From NCBI RefSeq assembly GCF_030814655.1, contig NZ_JAUSVK010000001.1, positions 1,569,501 to 1,633,500 on the forward strand: DNA of 64,000 nucleotides, in the 5' to 3' direction. This document shows, piece after piece, positions 16,782 to 25,371 of the stretch; the stretch's first letter is position 1; each line of letters starts with the position of its first letter. A program made the position numbers and the translations under genes. The notes under the pieces were generated by a model, which was not told where the DNA came from, did no database searches, and saw only the letters and a list, made by a program, of their open reading frames with translations. The stretch comes from Labrys monachus (GTDB taxonomy: Bacteria > Pseudomonadota > Alphaproteobacteria > Rhizobiales > Labraceae).

Positions 16782-17945
16782 TCATGCCGCCTTGAAGCGG
16801 GCCATCAGCTCGGCGCGGTCGGGACTGGTGAGCGTCGCGGCGGCGCCGAATTCCAGCGGCGCCAGCAGTTCGGCGGCCGGATAGAGGATCGGGTTGGTGA
16901 GGAATTCCTTCGGCAAAAGCGCATTGACGCGCGAATCCGTGCAGGGGGCGCCGTTGGCGAGGTGTTCCTTGACGGCATTCTCCGGCGTCATCAGGTAGTT
17001 GAGCAGGGCGTAGCCGGCCGGCTTGTTGGGCGCGTCCTTCGGGATGGCATAGAAATCGGTCCAGATCTCGCCGCCCTCCCGGCCGAGGACATATTGGATG
17101 TGGGGGAGATCGCGGGCGAGCTGCGCCCCGTCATTGGTCCAGCACATCGTCATCCAGGCGTCGCCCGCGCGCATCGGCGGCTGGTAGTCGCTGGAGATGC
17201 CGTAGAGATGCGGCTTGACCTTGAGCAGCAACTCCTCGGCCTTGGCCATCTCCTCCGGCTTCAGGGAGTTGAAGGAGAAGCCGTAATATTTCAGGGCGTT
17301 GCCGATGGCGGTGAGCTGGTAGTCGTGCACGAGGGTGCGGTTGTCGCCCTCGGCCATCGCGGTGTCCCAGAATTCCTTCCAGCTCGACATCGGCTTGCTG
17401 AGCTTCTGCGTGTTGACCGAGAAGCCGGTGGTGCCCCAGTTCTTCGGCACGGCATAGATGGTGCCGTCGATGGTGCCTTCGGCGGTGAAGCGCTTGTCTT
17501 CCGTCGGGCCGTTATAGGCGGGCAGCTTGGACATATCGAGCGCTTCGATGACGCCGAGCTTCTTGTAGGTCGAGATCGTATAATTCGTCGGCACGAACAG
17601 GCTCCAGCCCGAGGCGCCGGCCTGCAGCTTGGCCAGCATCTCCTCGTTCGAGCCGAAGACGTTGACCTCGACGGCGACGCCCGTCGCCTTGGTGAAGTTC
17701 ACGAAGGTCTGCGGATCGTGGTAGTTCGGCCAGGTCGCGATCGACATCTTGTCGCCGAGCTCTCCGGCGGCATAGGCGGGCGCCGGCAGGAAGCCGTTCT
17801 CGCGCGCCAGCACCGCCATCGCCATGCCGAGGCCGGTCACCCCGAGGAAATGGCGGCGGCTGATCGAGCCCTTGCGATAGCGCAGCAATTGGTCGACGAA
17901 CGCCCTGGCCGAGATCGGCAGGTTGTCGCGGTAGGATTTCGACAT
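16782..17945 (-). CDS. ABC transporter substrate-binding protein, polyamine type, Tat-exported (second system)
   Basis: 387 aa periplasmic receptor. The twin-arginine motif SRRHFLG (Arg30-Arg31) is followed by a hydrophobic run and a likely cleavage after AYA. The mature part starts ELGDKMSIATWPNYHDPQTF, as in PotD-like proteins. It lies directly after the ATPase gene and before the permeases, giving the order potA-potD-potB-potC-SDR on the minus strand. The ligand is unknown; the cotranscribed SDR hints at a hydroxylated or carbonyl compound. Confidence 0.9.
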   Translation of the reverse strand: MSKSYRDNLPISARAFVDQLLRYRKGSISRRHFLGVTGLGMAMAVLARENGFLPAPAYAAGELGDKMSIATWPNYHDPQTFVNFTKATGVAVEVNVFGSNEEMLAKLQAGASGWSLFVPTNYTISTYKKLGVIEALDMSKLPAYNGPTEDKRFTAEGTIDGTIYAVPKNWGTTGFSVNTQKLSKPMSSWKEFWDTAMAEGDNRTLVHDYQLTAIGNALKYYGFSFNSLKPEEMAKAEELLLKVKPHLYGISSDYQPPMRAGDAWMTMCWTNDGAQLARDLPHIQYVLGREGGEIWTDFYAIPKDAPNKPAGYALLNYLMTPENAVKEHLANGAPCTDSRVNALLPKEFLTNPILYPAAELLAPLEFGAAATLTSPDRAELMARFKAA

Positions 17946-17992
17946 GGCTGGTTTCCCTCTGTGTGTCGACCGTTTCCACGGCCTTTGAAGAT

Positions 17993-19084
17993 TCAGGAGG
18001 CGGGGAAGGCGAGCGGGGCGCCCGGAGCGAAGCCGATGGCGACGCTGTCGCCCGGTCCCCTGAGGCCCGCTTCGTTCGCGTTGTGGTCGGCCGTCACCAT
18101 CACCGTGCCGAGGCCGATGACATCGACGGCATATTCGGCCGTCGAGCCGAGAAAGATGCGGTTCTGGATCGTGCCCTGCAGCAGCGGCCCCTCCGTGGCG
18201 CCGAGCCGCAGGGCTTCCGGCCGGATGCTGACCGAGACCGCCTGGCCGCCGTGGAGGCGGCTGCGGCTGCGGGAGGCTAGGGCAACGCCGTTGGCGAGCC
18301 GGATCTGGGCGCCGTCCTCGCCGGCCTGCGCGACCGTGCCGGGCAGGAGGTTGGTCTTGCCGACGAAATCGGCGACGAAGAGGTCCGCCGGGTCGTCATA
18401 GATCGCGCTGGGCTGGCCGAGCTGGACGATGCGGCCCTTGTTCATGACGCAGACGAGGTCGCTCATCGACAGCGCCTCCTCCTGGTCGTGCGTCACCAGC
18501 ACGAAGGTGATGCCGAGCTCGCGCTGGAGGTTCTGCAGTTCGAGCTGCATCTCCGTGCGCAGCTTCTTGTCGAGCGCCGCCAGCGGCTCGTCGAGGAGGA
18601 GAACCGCCGGCCTGTTGACCAGCGCGCGCGCCAGGGCGACGCGCTGCTGCTGGCCGCCGGACAATTCGTGGACGCGCCGCCGCTGATAGCCGGCGAGGCG
18701 GACCATCGCCAGCGCCTCGTCGACCCGGCGGCCGATCTCGGCACGTTCGATGCGCGGGCGCGCCTGGCGCAGGCCGTAGGCGATGTTGTCGCCGACGTCG
18801 AAATGGGGAAACAGCGCGTATTGCTGGAACACCATGTTGACGGGACGCCGGAAGGGCGGCGTGCCCGCCATGTCCCGCCCGCGGATCATCACCTGGCCGG
18901 TGCTGGGCTCCTCGAAGCCGCCGATCATGCGCAGGCAGGTGGTCTTGCCGCAGCCGGACGGGCCGAGCAGCGCGACGAAGGCGCCCTTGGGAACGGCGAG
19001 GTCGACGCCGTGGACGGCGGTCACCTCGCCATATTTCTTGGTGATGGCGCGAAATTCGATATCGGGCAGTGCCGTCTCGCTCAC
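17993..19084 (-). CDS. ABC transporter ATP-binding protein, PotA-like (second system)
   Basis: 363 aa from the chosen GTG. Walker A is GPSGCGKTT, the signature ELSGGQQQR, Walker B LLLDEPLAALD, and the H-loop VTHDQEEALS. A C-terminal TOBE region follows. A second GTG at 19123 is in frame, but an AGGGG site about nine bases before 19084 favours the later start. It opens the operon and is divergent from the LuxR-type regulator at 19310, which may control it. Confidence 0.92.
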   Translation of the reverse strand: MSETALPDIEFRAITKKYGEVTAVHGVDLAVPKGAFVALLGPSGCGKTTCLRMIGGFEEPSTGQVMIRGRDMAGTPPFRRPVNMVFQQYALFPHFDVGDNIAYGLRQARPRIERAEIGRRVDEALAMVRLAGYQRRRVHELSGGQQQRVALARALVNRPAVLLLDEPLAALDKKLRTEMQLELQNLQRELGITFVLVTHDQEEALSMSDLVCVMNKGRIVQLGQPSAIYDDPADLFVADFVGKTNLLPGTVAQAGEDGAQIRLANGVALASRSRSRLHGGQAVSVSIRPEALRLGATEGPLLQGTIQNRIFLGSTAEYAVDVIGLGTVMVTADHNANEAGLRGPGDSVAIGFAPGAPLAFPAS

Positions 19085-19181
19085 TGGTCCAACCCCTGGA
19101 TGCGGGCTTTCCGCCGGGCTCACCTTCAGGCTTTCGTCCCGGTATCAGGGAATGCTAACAGAGGAAATTCGTGGCCGTATA

Positions 19182-19197
19182 TACCTCTCGGGGGGTA
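19182..19197. promoter_or_regulatory. Imperfect palindrome in the potA/luxR intergenic region
   Basis: TACCTCTCGGGGGGTA is an inverted repeat with six of eight positions paired, between the divergent ATPase and LuxR-type genes. It is a candidate operator for the LuxR-type protein; binding is inferred. Confidence 0.35.
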
Positions 19198-19309
19198 GAA
19201 TCTGCTTGTTTGTTCGGCAGGAGGGGTAGTCATTCGCGCGTCCAATCCTCGATTCAAGAGTGCGCTCACGCTGGCCGATGCGATCCGGTCGGCGGGCGGA
19301 ACGGGCGGC

Positions 19310-20044
19310 GTGTTCGAGCGGGCCCTGCTCGACTGGCTGCGCCTGCATGTGGGTTTCGATCACTGCGTGGTGTTCGGCTATCGCGGCGCGGCGCGCCCGC
19401 CGATGCTGTTCGAGACGTTCTCCGCCGCAGAAAGCTACATCTATGTGGCGCTCTATCAGGAGGGCCCCTATCTGCTCGACCCGTTCTACCATGCCGCCAT
19501 CGAGGGGCGGGAAGGCTTCTGGCGCATGCGGGAACTGGCGCCCGACCGGTTCTACACGAGCGAGTATTATCGCTCCTACTACACCCAGACGGGGCTCGCG
19601 GAAGAGGCCGGCTTCTTCGTCCAGCTGCCCGAAAGCACGGCCGTCGTGCTGTCGCTGATGCGTCTGGCCCGCTCGGGGCCGTTCGGCACCGCCGAGGTGC
19701 GGGCGTTGCGCGACCTCGCGCCGCTCGTCCTGTGCCTCTGCGGGCAGCATTGGAAGGATCTGCCGACCGCCCGGAGCGCGCCGGACCGTACGGCCCTTCC
19801 GCTGCTGCCGGGCTCCGAGTTCGATCGGGCGCGGCTGTGGGCGAGCCAGTCCCTGACCGGACGCGAGGGCGAGATCGTCAATCTCGTGCTGCAGGGCCAT
19901 TCGTCCGAATCGATCGGCCGCGCCCTCGGCATCAGCGTCGGCACCGTGAAGGTGCATCGGCGCAACATCCACCAGAAGCTCGGCATCCATTCCCAGGCCG
20001 GCCTGTTCGCCCGGTTCATCGAGCTGATCAACCGCATGGCGTGA
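19310..20044 (+). CDS. LuxR-family transcriptional regulator
   Basis: At least 244 aa. The C-terminal LuxR/FixJ helix-turn-helix is clear (LTGREGEIVNLVLQGHSSES, then ALGISVGTVKVHRRNIHQKL). The N-terminal 170 residues are rich in aromatics and unlike the classical acyl-homoserine-lactone domain, so the signal is unknown. GTG at 19310 is the first standard start, but in-frame codons upstream read like protein (LTLADAIRSAGGTGG) back to 19232, where an ATT codon follows AGGAGGGG at ideal spacing; translation may begin there. It is divergent from the polyamine-type transporter operon and probably regulates it. Confidence 0.85.
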   Translation: MFERALLDWLRLHVGFDHCVVFGYRGAARPPMLFETFSAAESYIYVALYQEGPYLLDPFYHAAIEGREGFWRMRELAPDRFYTSEYYRSYYTQTGLAEEAGFFVQLPESTAVVLSLMRLARSGPFGTAEVRALRDLAPLVLCLCGQHWKDLPTARSAPDRTALPLLPGSEFDRARLWASQSLTGREGEIVNLVLQGHSSESIGRALGISVGTVKVHRRNIHQKLGIHSQAGLFARFIELINRMA

Positions 20045-20046
20045 AC

Positions 20047-20805
20047 TCAGCCGCCGTTCCGCCAGTCGATCAGGCCCTCGCCCCGATGCAGAGCCTGCGC
20101 CTCGGGGGTGAAGGCGCCGTCGGCACCGTGGAGCACCAGCGGCGGCAGCAGCACCAGCGGGGCGCGGCTGTCCTTCACGGCGCGCAGCAGGATGCGGCCG
20201 GCGGGCTCGTCCATGCGCGGGAGGACAGGCTTGATGCGGATGTCGCCGAAGCGTCGGTCGAGCGCGGCGAGCAACCGGGGCAGCGCATCGGCGCGATGGA
20301 TGATCGTCAGCGTGCCCTTGGAGCGCAGCAGCGCGTGCGCGCAGCGGATCCATGCTTCGTCCCCTTCCGGCCCGTGGATATGGGCGGTGCCGCGATAGGC
20401 GCTCGGCGGGGCGCGTACGGTGCCCTCGAGGTGGAAGGGCGGGTTCATGATGACGTAGTCGGCGCCCGAGGGCTGCATCGGGCCTTCCTGAAGCAGCGGC
20501 GCGGTGACGTCGGCCCGCATGGCCGCGACATGGGCGCCGAGACCGTTCTCCCGGATATTGGCATCCGCGAGTTCCTCGATCTCGGCGACGATCTCGACCA
20601 GCCGGATCCGGCATTCGGGCGCACGGATCGCCACGGCGAGGCCGGCCGCGCCGACGCCGGCGCCGAGGTCGAACAACGTCTCGCCCGGTTTCGGTGCAGC
20701 CGAAGCGGCCAGCAGCACGGCATCCGTGCCGGCGCGGTGGCCCTTCTCCGGCTGGAGGAGCGTCAGCCGTCCGCCGAGGAACGGGCTCTTGGTGACGACG
20801 CTCAC
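20047..20805 (-). CDS. tRNA1(Val) adenine-N6 methyltransferase-like protein (TrmN6 family)
   Basis: 252 aa SAM-dependent methyltransferase. Motif I is LFDLGAGVGAAGLAVA and the catalytic motif NPPF occurs in YVIMNPPFHLEG, the signature of N6-adenine methylation; the N-terminal QPEKGHRAGTDAVLLA is typical of TrmN6. It starts with GTG at 20805, overlapping the stop of the DUF2007 gene (GTGA), so the two are translationally coupled. The probable substrate is adenine 37 of a tRNA, by family. Confidence 0.85.
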   Translation of the reverse strand: MSVVTKSPFLGGRLTLLQPEKGHRAGTDAVLLAASAAPKPGETLFDLGAGVGAAGLAVAIRAPECRIRLVEIVAEIEELADANIRENGLGAHVAAMRADVTAPLLQEGPMQPSGADYVIMNPPFHLEGTVRAPPSAYRGTAHIHGPEGDEAWIRCAHALLRSKGTLTIIHRADALPRLLAALDRRFGDIRIKPVLPRMDEPAGRILLRAVKDSRAPLVLLPPLVLHGADGAFTPEAQALHRGEGLIDWRNGG

Positions 20806-21026
20806 GTCTCGCGCAGTTCCTTGGCGAGCCCGGCCTCGCGCAGGCGCATGCGGGCCAGCCCGGCCTGGTCCGAATCGACCAGGATGCGGCGCGGGATGAT
20901 GCCGAGCGATCCCTCGAGCACGCTCATATGTGTGTCGAGCACCAGATGGGTGACGCCGGCCTGATCGAGCAAGGCTTCGATATAGGAGATGAGGACAAGG
21001 TCGTTGGTGCGCACGATTTCTTCCAT
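20802..21026 (-). CDS. DUF2007-domain protein
   Basis: 74 aa. Small alpha/beta protein of the DUF2007 (putative signal-transducing) family, recognised by TNDLVLISYIEALLDQAGV and the closing segment DSDQAGLARMRLREAGL. Function is not established; this family often sits next to the TrmN6-like gene and ispB in Rhizobiales, as here. The ATG at 21026 is chosen over an adjacent GTG at 21029. It is divergent from ispB. Confidence 0.8.
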   Translation of the reverse strand: MEEIVRTNDLVLISYIEALLDQAGVTHLVLDTHMSVLEGSLGIIPRRILVDSDQAGLARMRLREAGLAKELRET

Positions 21027-21206
21027 CACCCAATTGTTGCTGCTATGGGCACGACATGCAACAGCGGGGATGATAATCGGGCACGATATCGCCCATGCCG
21101 TAGAACTCCGGGTTCGATCAGCCGGAGGTGATTACGATGCGGCAACAGGATGCTTGTGTGCGGCGACGCTCATTTCTATGGTGCGCCGGTCAAGGGAGTG
21201 GTTATT

Positions 21207-22223
21207 TTGGGTGTCGTCGTCGCATTTGAAGACAAATCCGGGCCGCTGGCGTCCATCGATGCCATCGTCGGGCTGACCAGGGCCGACATGGCGAAGGTGA
21301 ATTCCACCATTTTGTCGCGCACGGGATCGGATGTGACGATGATTCCCGAGGTCGCCAACCACCTGATCTCGTCGGGCGGCAAGCGTCTGAGGCCGATTCT
21401 CACCCTCGCGACCGCCCAGCTCGCCAATTATGGCGGCGAGGGGCACATCAAGCTGGCCGCCTCGGTCGAATTCATGCACACCGCGACGCTCCTGCACGAC
21501 GATGTCGTCGACGAGAGCGACATGCGCCGGGGAAAGCCGGCCGCCCGCATGCTGTGGGGCAATGAGGCGAGCGTGCTGGTCGGCGACTTCCTGCTCGGCC
21601 AGGCCTTCCGCATGATGGTCGAGGTGGGGTCGCTTCGGGCCCTCGACATCCTCTCCAGCGCCGCGACCGTGATCGCCGAAGGCGAGGTTGCCCAGCTTGC
21701 GGCCGCCAAGGACACGGCGACGACCGAAGACGATTATCTCGCCGTGATTCGCGGCAAGACCGCCGAACTCTTCGCCGCCGCCTGCGAGGTCGGGCCGGTG
21801 CTCGCCGAGCGCCCCCGCGACGAGCAGTCGGCCTGCCGGTCGTTCGGCATGAATCTCGGCATCGCGTTCCAGCTCGTCGACGATGCGCTCGACTATGGCG
21901 GCTCGGGCGCCGAGCTCGGCAAGAATGTCGGCGACGATTTCCGCGAGGGCAAGATCACCCTGCCGGTGGTGCTCGCCTTTCGCCGCGGCAGCGAGCAGGA
22001 GCGCGAATTCTGGCGCCGCACGCTCGAGCGGGGCGAGATTGCGGAGGCCGACCTCGACCATGCGGTGGCGCTGATCCGGCGCCATCACGCCCTGGAGGAT
22101 ACGATCGAGCGCGCCCGTCACTACGGGTCGATGGCGAAGGATGCCCTGGGCCTCTTTGCCGATGGCCCGGTGAAATCGGCCCTGCTCGACGTCGTGGATT
22201 TCTGCATCGACAGGGCCCATTGA
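21207..22223 (+). CDS. ispB: Polyprenyl (octaprenyl-type) diphosphate synthase
   Basis: 338 aa, the usual length. Makes the long isoprenoid side chain of ubiquinone. The first aspartate-rich motif is LLHDDVVDESDMRRGK, the second QLVDDALDY, and the substrate-binding region is SSGGKRLRPILT. No ATG or GTG gives a good N-terminus: the TTG at 21207 follows GGGAG at about nine bases and yields MGVVVAFEDKSGPLASIDAI, which fits alphaproteobacterial homologues. It is divergent from the DUF2007/TrmN6 pair. Confidence 0.93.
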   Translation: MGVVVAFEDKSGPLASIDAIVGLTRADMAKVNSTILSRTGSDVTMIPEVANHLISSGGKRLRPILTLATAQLANYGGEGHIKLAASVEFMHTATLLHDDVVDESDMRRGKPAARMLWGNEASVLVGDFLLGQAFRMMVEVGSLRALDILSSAATVIAEGEVAQLAAAKDTATTEDDYLAVIRGKTAELFAAACEVGPVLAERPRDEQSACRSFGMNLGIAFQLVDDALDYGGSGAELGKNVGDDFREGKITLPVVLAFRRGSEQEREFWRRTLERGEIAEADLDHAVALIRRHHALEDTIERARHYGSMAKDALGLFADGPVKSALLDVVDFCIDRAH

Positions 22224-22521
22224 GGTAGCCCCGGCGCGTTCGCGCCGGCGGGCCGCCCCTATGCGCCAACTCAGGCCCGATTGGAGGGGCGATCCCCGAT
22301 CGACCTCTTCCTCTCCGCCGAGAAGGGTGACCTGGTGATCGCCCTCCATCGTCACGCCTTACCTGGCAAAACCAGCGCATGGGGGCCTGCGTTTTCTCCT
22401 TCGCCACCGGCCCGCGGCCGGTCGCCCCAGTCCCGCCTGCCGACACGGCGATGTCACAGGCCCGTGCCAAGACACTGGCGCATTTGCGCCTCTGCGGCGC
22501 GGGATTGGGAGAACGGACACC
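22224..22521. other. Intergenic stretch with a hairpin after ispB
   Basis: About 300 bases with no convincing gene. CCGGCGCG-TT-CGCGCCGG at 22231-22248 is a perfect eight-base stem eight bases after the ispB stop and may terminate transcription, though no T-run follows. The remainder leads into the patatin-like gene. Confidence 0.45.
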
Positions 22522-23685
22522 GTGCTTGATCGAAACCGGGACAAGGCCGCGCGTGCGAGCATCGCGGAAATCGCCGGGCGGTATGACCGCGTCGCACTGG
22601 TCTTCCAGGGCGGCGGCGCGCTCGGCGCCTACCAGGCCGGCGTCTACCAGGCGCTCGCCGACGCCGACTGCGAGCCCAACTGGCTCTCCGGCGTCTCCAT
22701 CGGCGCGGTGAATGCCTCGATCATCGCCGGCAACGAGCCGAGCCGGCGCCTCGCCCGCCTCGAGCAGTTCTGGCAGAAGATCTCCGGGCGGAAGGTGTGG
22801 AGCTACACGCCGGAGGGCGACATCTTCCGCGACATCCGCAACCGCACCAGTTCGTGGCTGACGATGACGCTGGGCCAGCCCGGCTTCTTCAAGCCCCGCT
22901 TCCCCAGTCCATGGCTGATGCCGGCCGGGGCCGAGGGCGCGACCAGCTTCTACCAGACCGAGGAATTGCGGGAGACGCTGACGGAAGTCATCGATTTCGA
23001 TATCCTCAATAACGGCAGGAAGCGGCTCAGTGTCGGCGCCGTGAACGTCCGCACCGGCAATTTCCTCTATTTCGACACCGACAATGTGCGCATCGGCCCC
23101 GAGCACATCATGGCCAGCGGCGCGCTTCCGCCGGCCCTGCCGCCTGTGCGCATCGAGGGCGAATATTACTGGGACGGCGGCATCGTCTCCAACACGCCGC
23201 TGCAATATCTGCTCGACCTGGACGAGGATCGCAGTTCCCTGGTGTTCCAGGTCGACCTGTTCAGCGCGCGGGGCGAACTGCCGCGCAGCATGCCCGACGT
23301 GTTGTCGCGCCACAAGGACATCATGTATTCGAGCCGGACGCGCCAGAACACCGACAATTTCGAACGCATCCACCAGCTCAAGCAGAAGCTTCTGGAGGCG
23401 CTGAAACGGGTGCCGGCCGACCAGCTCACGGGGGAAGAGCGGGCGCTCATCGAGGATTACTCGGATGCCGGCGTCGTCAACATCGTGCACCTGATCTACC
23501 AGCACAAGAATTACGAGGGCCACGCCAAGGACTACGAGTTCTCGGGCACCTCGATGCGGGAGCATTGGACCGCCGGCCTCGAGGACACGCAGCGCACCCT
23601 GCGCCACAGCGAGTGGCTGCTGCCCCCTGTCAACCAGGACGCCGGCGTCGCCATCCACGACCTCCATCGCGAAGACCCGACCTGA
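22522..23685 (+). CDS. Patatin-like phospholipase
   Basis: 387 aa. Ser-Asp dyad hydrolase of the patatin family. The oxyanion motif is GGGALGAYQAGV, the nucleophile elbow GVSIGAVNAS (G-x-S-x-G), and the catalytic Asp lies in WDGGIVSNTPL. The C-terminal 130 residues (SRTRQNTDNFERIHQL onward) match the DUF3734-type extension of alphaproteobacterial patatins. The start is GTG. It presumably acts on membrane or storage lipids; a PHA-related role is possible. It converges on the ATP synthase operon with a shared terminator. Confidence 0.88.
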   Translation: MLDRNRDKAARASIAEIAGRYDRVALVFQGGGALGAYQAGVYQALADADCEPNWLSGVSIGAVNASIIAGNEPSRRLARLEQFWQKISGRKVWSYTPEGDIFRDIRNRTSSWLTMTLGQPGFFKPRFPSPWLMPAGAEGATSFYQTEELRETLTEVIDFDILNNGRKRLSVGAVNVRTGNFLYFDTDNVRIGPEHIMASGALPPALPPVRIEGEYYWDGGIVSNTPLQYLLDLDEDRSSLVFQVDLFSARGELPRSMPDVLSRHKDIMYSSRTRQNTDNFERIHQLKQKLLEALKRVPADQLTGEERALIEDYSDAGVVNIVHLIYQHKNYEGHAKDYEFSGTSMREHWTAGLEDTQRTLRHSEWLLPPVNQDAGVAIHDLHREDPT

Positions 23686-23842
23686 GACCGGGGAGCGCAT
23701 GCCGGGTGCGCGGACGCCTCGACGACAGGTGTCCGGGCATCAGCGGATGGACGCGATCATTCCGTCCGGGCTTGTTCGCGCAGCAACTGGCCTTCCGGGC
23801 ATAAGGAAGAGAGGGCAGGGGGCCTGCTCCAGGGGAAATGGC

Positions 23843-23868
23843 AAAGGCCGCCTTGTGGGCGGCCTTTT
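23843..23868. terminator. Bidirectional terminator between patatin gene and F0 operon
   Basis: AAAGGCCGCC-TTGTG-GGCGGCCTTTT forms a strong stem flanked by A on one side and TTTTCTT on the other. It serves the patatin gene on the plus strand and atpF on the minus strand. Confidence 0.8.
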
Positions 23869-23893
23869 CTTCAGAAATCCGACGGATCGGGGC

Positions 23894-24409
23894 TCAGTTG
23901 AGCTTGGCGCGAACCTCGTTGAGGGCGGCCGACATCAGATTGGCGGCGCTCGATGCCGGCTGGTCCGACAGGATCGAGGAAGCCGCCTTCACGGCGGCGT
24001 CCGCTGCGGCCGCGCGGACTTCCGCGATCGCGGTGGCTTCGGCCTGGGCGATCTTCTGGTCCGCGAGCTTGGTACGGCGGGCCACGAAATCCTCGATCTT
24101 GGCGATCTGCTCGGCCTTGAAGCGTTCCGCGTCGATCCTGGCCGTCTCGATCATCGAAGCCGCCTCTGCCTCGGCTTCCTTCTGCCGGCGCTGGTAGTCC
24201 GTCAGCAGCCTCTGCGCTTCTTCACGCAGCGAACGGGCCTGATCGAGTTCCATGCGCACGGCATTGCCGCGGGCGTCGAGCGCCTTGCCGATCTGGGCGA
24301 AGCCGCCGACCTTCCAGATGACGAGGAGGAAGATCACCACCGCGAGCAGGATATAGAATTCCGGACCGGCAGGATCGAAGACTTCGTGAAGCATCTCTGC
24401 AAAGTACAT
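23894..24409 (-). CDS. atpF: ATP synthase F0 subunit b
   Basis: 171 aa. Peripheral stalk subunit: one N-terminal membrane helix (FYILLAVVIFLLVIWKVGGF) followed by a long charged coiled coil reaching F1. It is last in the F0 operon, ten bases after atpF'. Having both b and b' is usual in alphaproteobacteria. A terminator follows. Confidence 0.93.
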   Translation of the reverse strand: MYFAEMLHEVFDPAGPEFYILLAVVIFLLVIWKVGGFAQIGKALDARGNAVRMELDQARSLREEAQRLLTDYQRRQKEAEAEAASMIETARIDAERFKAEQIAKIEDFVARRTKLADQKIAQAEATAIAEVRAAAADAAVKAASSILSDQPASSAANLMSAALNEVRAKLN

Positions 24410-24418
24410 GGCGCGATC

Positions 24419-24961
24419 CTAGTTCGAGACCGCGGCGTCGACCGCCGCCTGGACGGTGTGGGCGTCCGGAGCCTTGCCGATGAGCTGCTCGACGATGGCG
24501 GCGGCAGCCTCCACGGCAATGCCGTTCACGCTGCCGAGCGCCGCCGTCTTGGTGGCGGTGATCTGCGTCTCCGCCGTCGCGAGCTTGGCCGAAAGCTCCG
24601 CTTCGAGCTGCTGGCGGGTGGCATTGGTTTCCGCCGTCACCGCCTGCCGGGTTTCCGCAGCGATGTTCTGCGCCTTGGCGCGCGCCTGCGCCAGCGACGT
24701 CTCATAGGTCGCGAGAGCCGCGTCGCTCTCCGCCCTCGCCTTGCGGGCGGCATCGAGGTCGGCCGCGATCTTGCCGGCCCGATCGTCCAGGATGCCGGCG
24801 ACGCGCGGCAGCGCGATCCTCGACATCAGGAGATAGAGAAGCCCGAAAGCGATAACCAGCCACACGATCTGCGAAGCGAAGGTCGAGCTGTCGAAGGGCG
24901 GAAACGCGCCGTCCTTATGTGATTCGGCAGGAACCTCGGTTCCTGCAGTCGTTGCGGCCAT
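24419..24961 (-). CDS. atpF': ATP synthase F0 subunit b'
   Basis: 180 aa. Second, divergent peripheral stalk subunit, with a Pro-containing N-terminal extension, one membrane helix (IVWLVIAFGLLYLLMSRIAL) and an Ala/Lys/Glu-rich coiled coil. Paired with atpF, it forms the b/b' heterodimer stalk. Also called atpX or atpG in some genomes. It lies about 130 bases after atpE. Confidence 0.92.
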   Translation of the reverse strand: MAATTAGTEVPAESHKDGAFPPFDSSTFASQIVWLVIAFGLLYLLMSRIALPRVAGILDDRAGKIAADLDAARKARAESDAALATYETSLAQARAKAQNIAAETRQAVTAETNATRQQLEAELSAKLATAETQITATKTAALGSVNGIAVEAAAAIVEQLIGKAPDAHTVQAAVDAAVSN

Positions 24962-25093
24962 GAAACACCTTCAACGGATTGCGGGCCCGTCCACGACAGG
25001 CGGAGCCAATATGATTGCAGCATCGCCGCCGAAGCTATGCACGGCTCCCCGGCCTGGTGGCCGAAGAGCCGTCGCCTCTGTCGCCGGCTGGCG

Positions 25094-25321
25094 TCAGACC
25101 ACGAAGAGCAGCAGCAGCGCGATCAGCAGCGAGAAGATGCCGAGCGCTTCCGTCAGCGCGAAGCCGAGCAGCAGGTTCGCACGCTGGCCGTCGGCAGCCG
25201 ACGGGTTGCGCAGCGCGCCGGAGAGGAACTGGCCGAACAGATTGCCGAGGCCGATGCCGGCGCCAGCCATGCCGAGGCAAGCGATACCAGCGCCGATGTA
25301 CTTTGCTGCGACGGGATCCAT
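25094..25321 (-). CDS. atpE: ATP synthase F0 subunit c
   Basis: 75 aa proteolipid that forms the rotating ring. Two membrane helices flank a polar loop (RNPSAADGQ). The proton-carrying carboxylate is Glu58 in [11 protein letters not shown]. The glycine-rich first helix ([18 protein letters not shown]) is standard. The ATG at 25321 follows an AGGAG site (CAGGAGTTTCCC). An in-frame start upstream would add a non-conserved leader. Confidence 0.96.
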   Translation of the reverse strand: MDPVAAKYIGAGIACLGMAGAGIGLGNLFGQFLSGALRNPSAADGQRANLLLGFALTEALGIFSLLIALLLLFVV

Positions 25322-25371
25322 GGGAAACTCCTGTTTAGAATGTTGGCAGAGGTTGAGTGGTCGGGATGCGA

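Noticed and set aside
19310-20044. Acyl-homoserine-lactone quorum-sensing receptor
   Set aside because: The N-terminal domain lacks the recognisable autoinducer-binding pattern and there is no luxI-type gene in the window.
21100-21130. CTCCGGGTTCGATCAGCCGGAG, resembling a tRNA T-arm
   Set aside because: No acceptor stem, anticodon arm or D-arm could be built around it.
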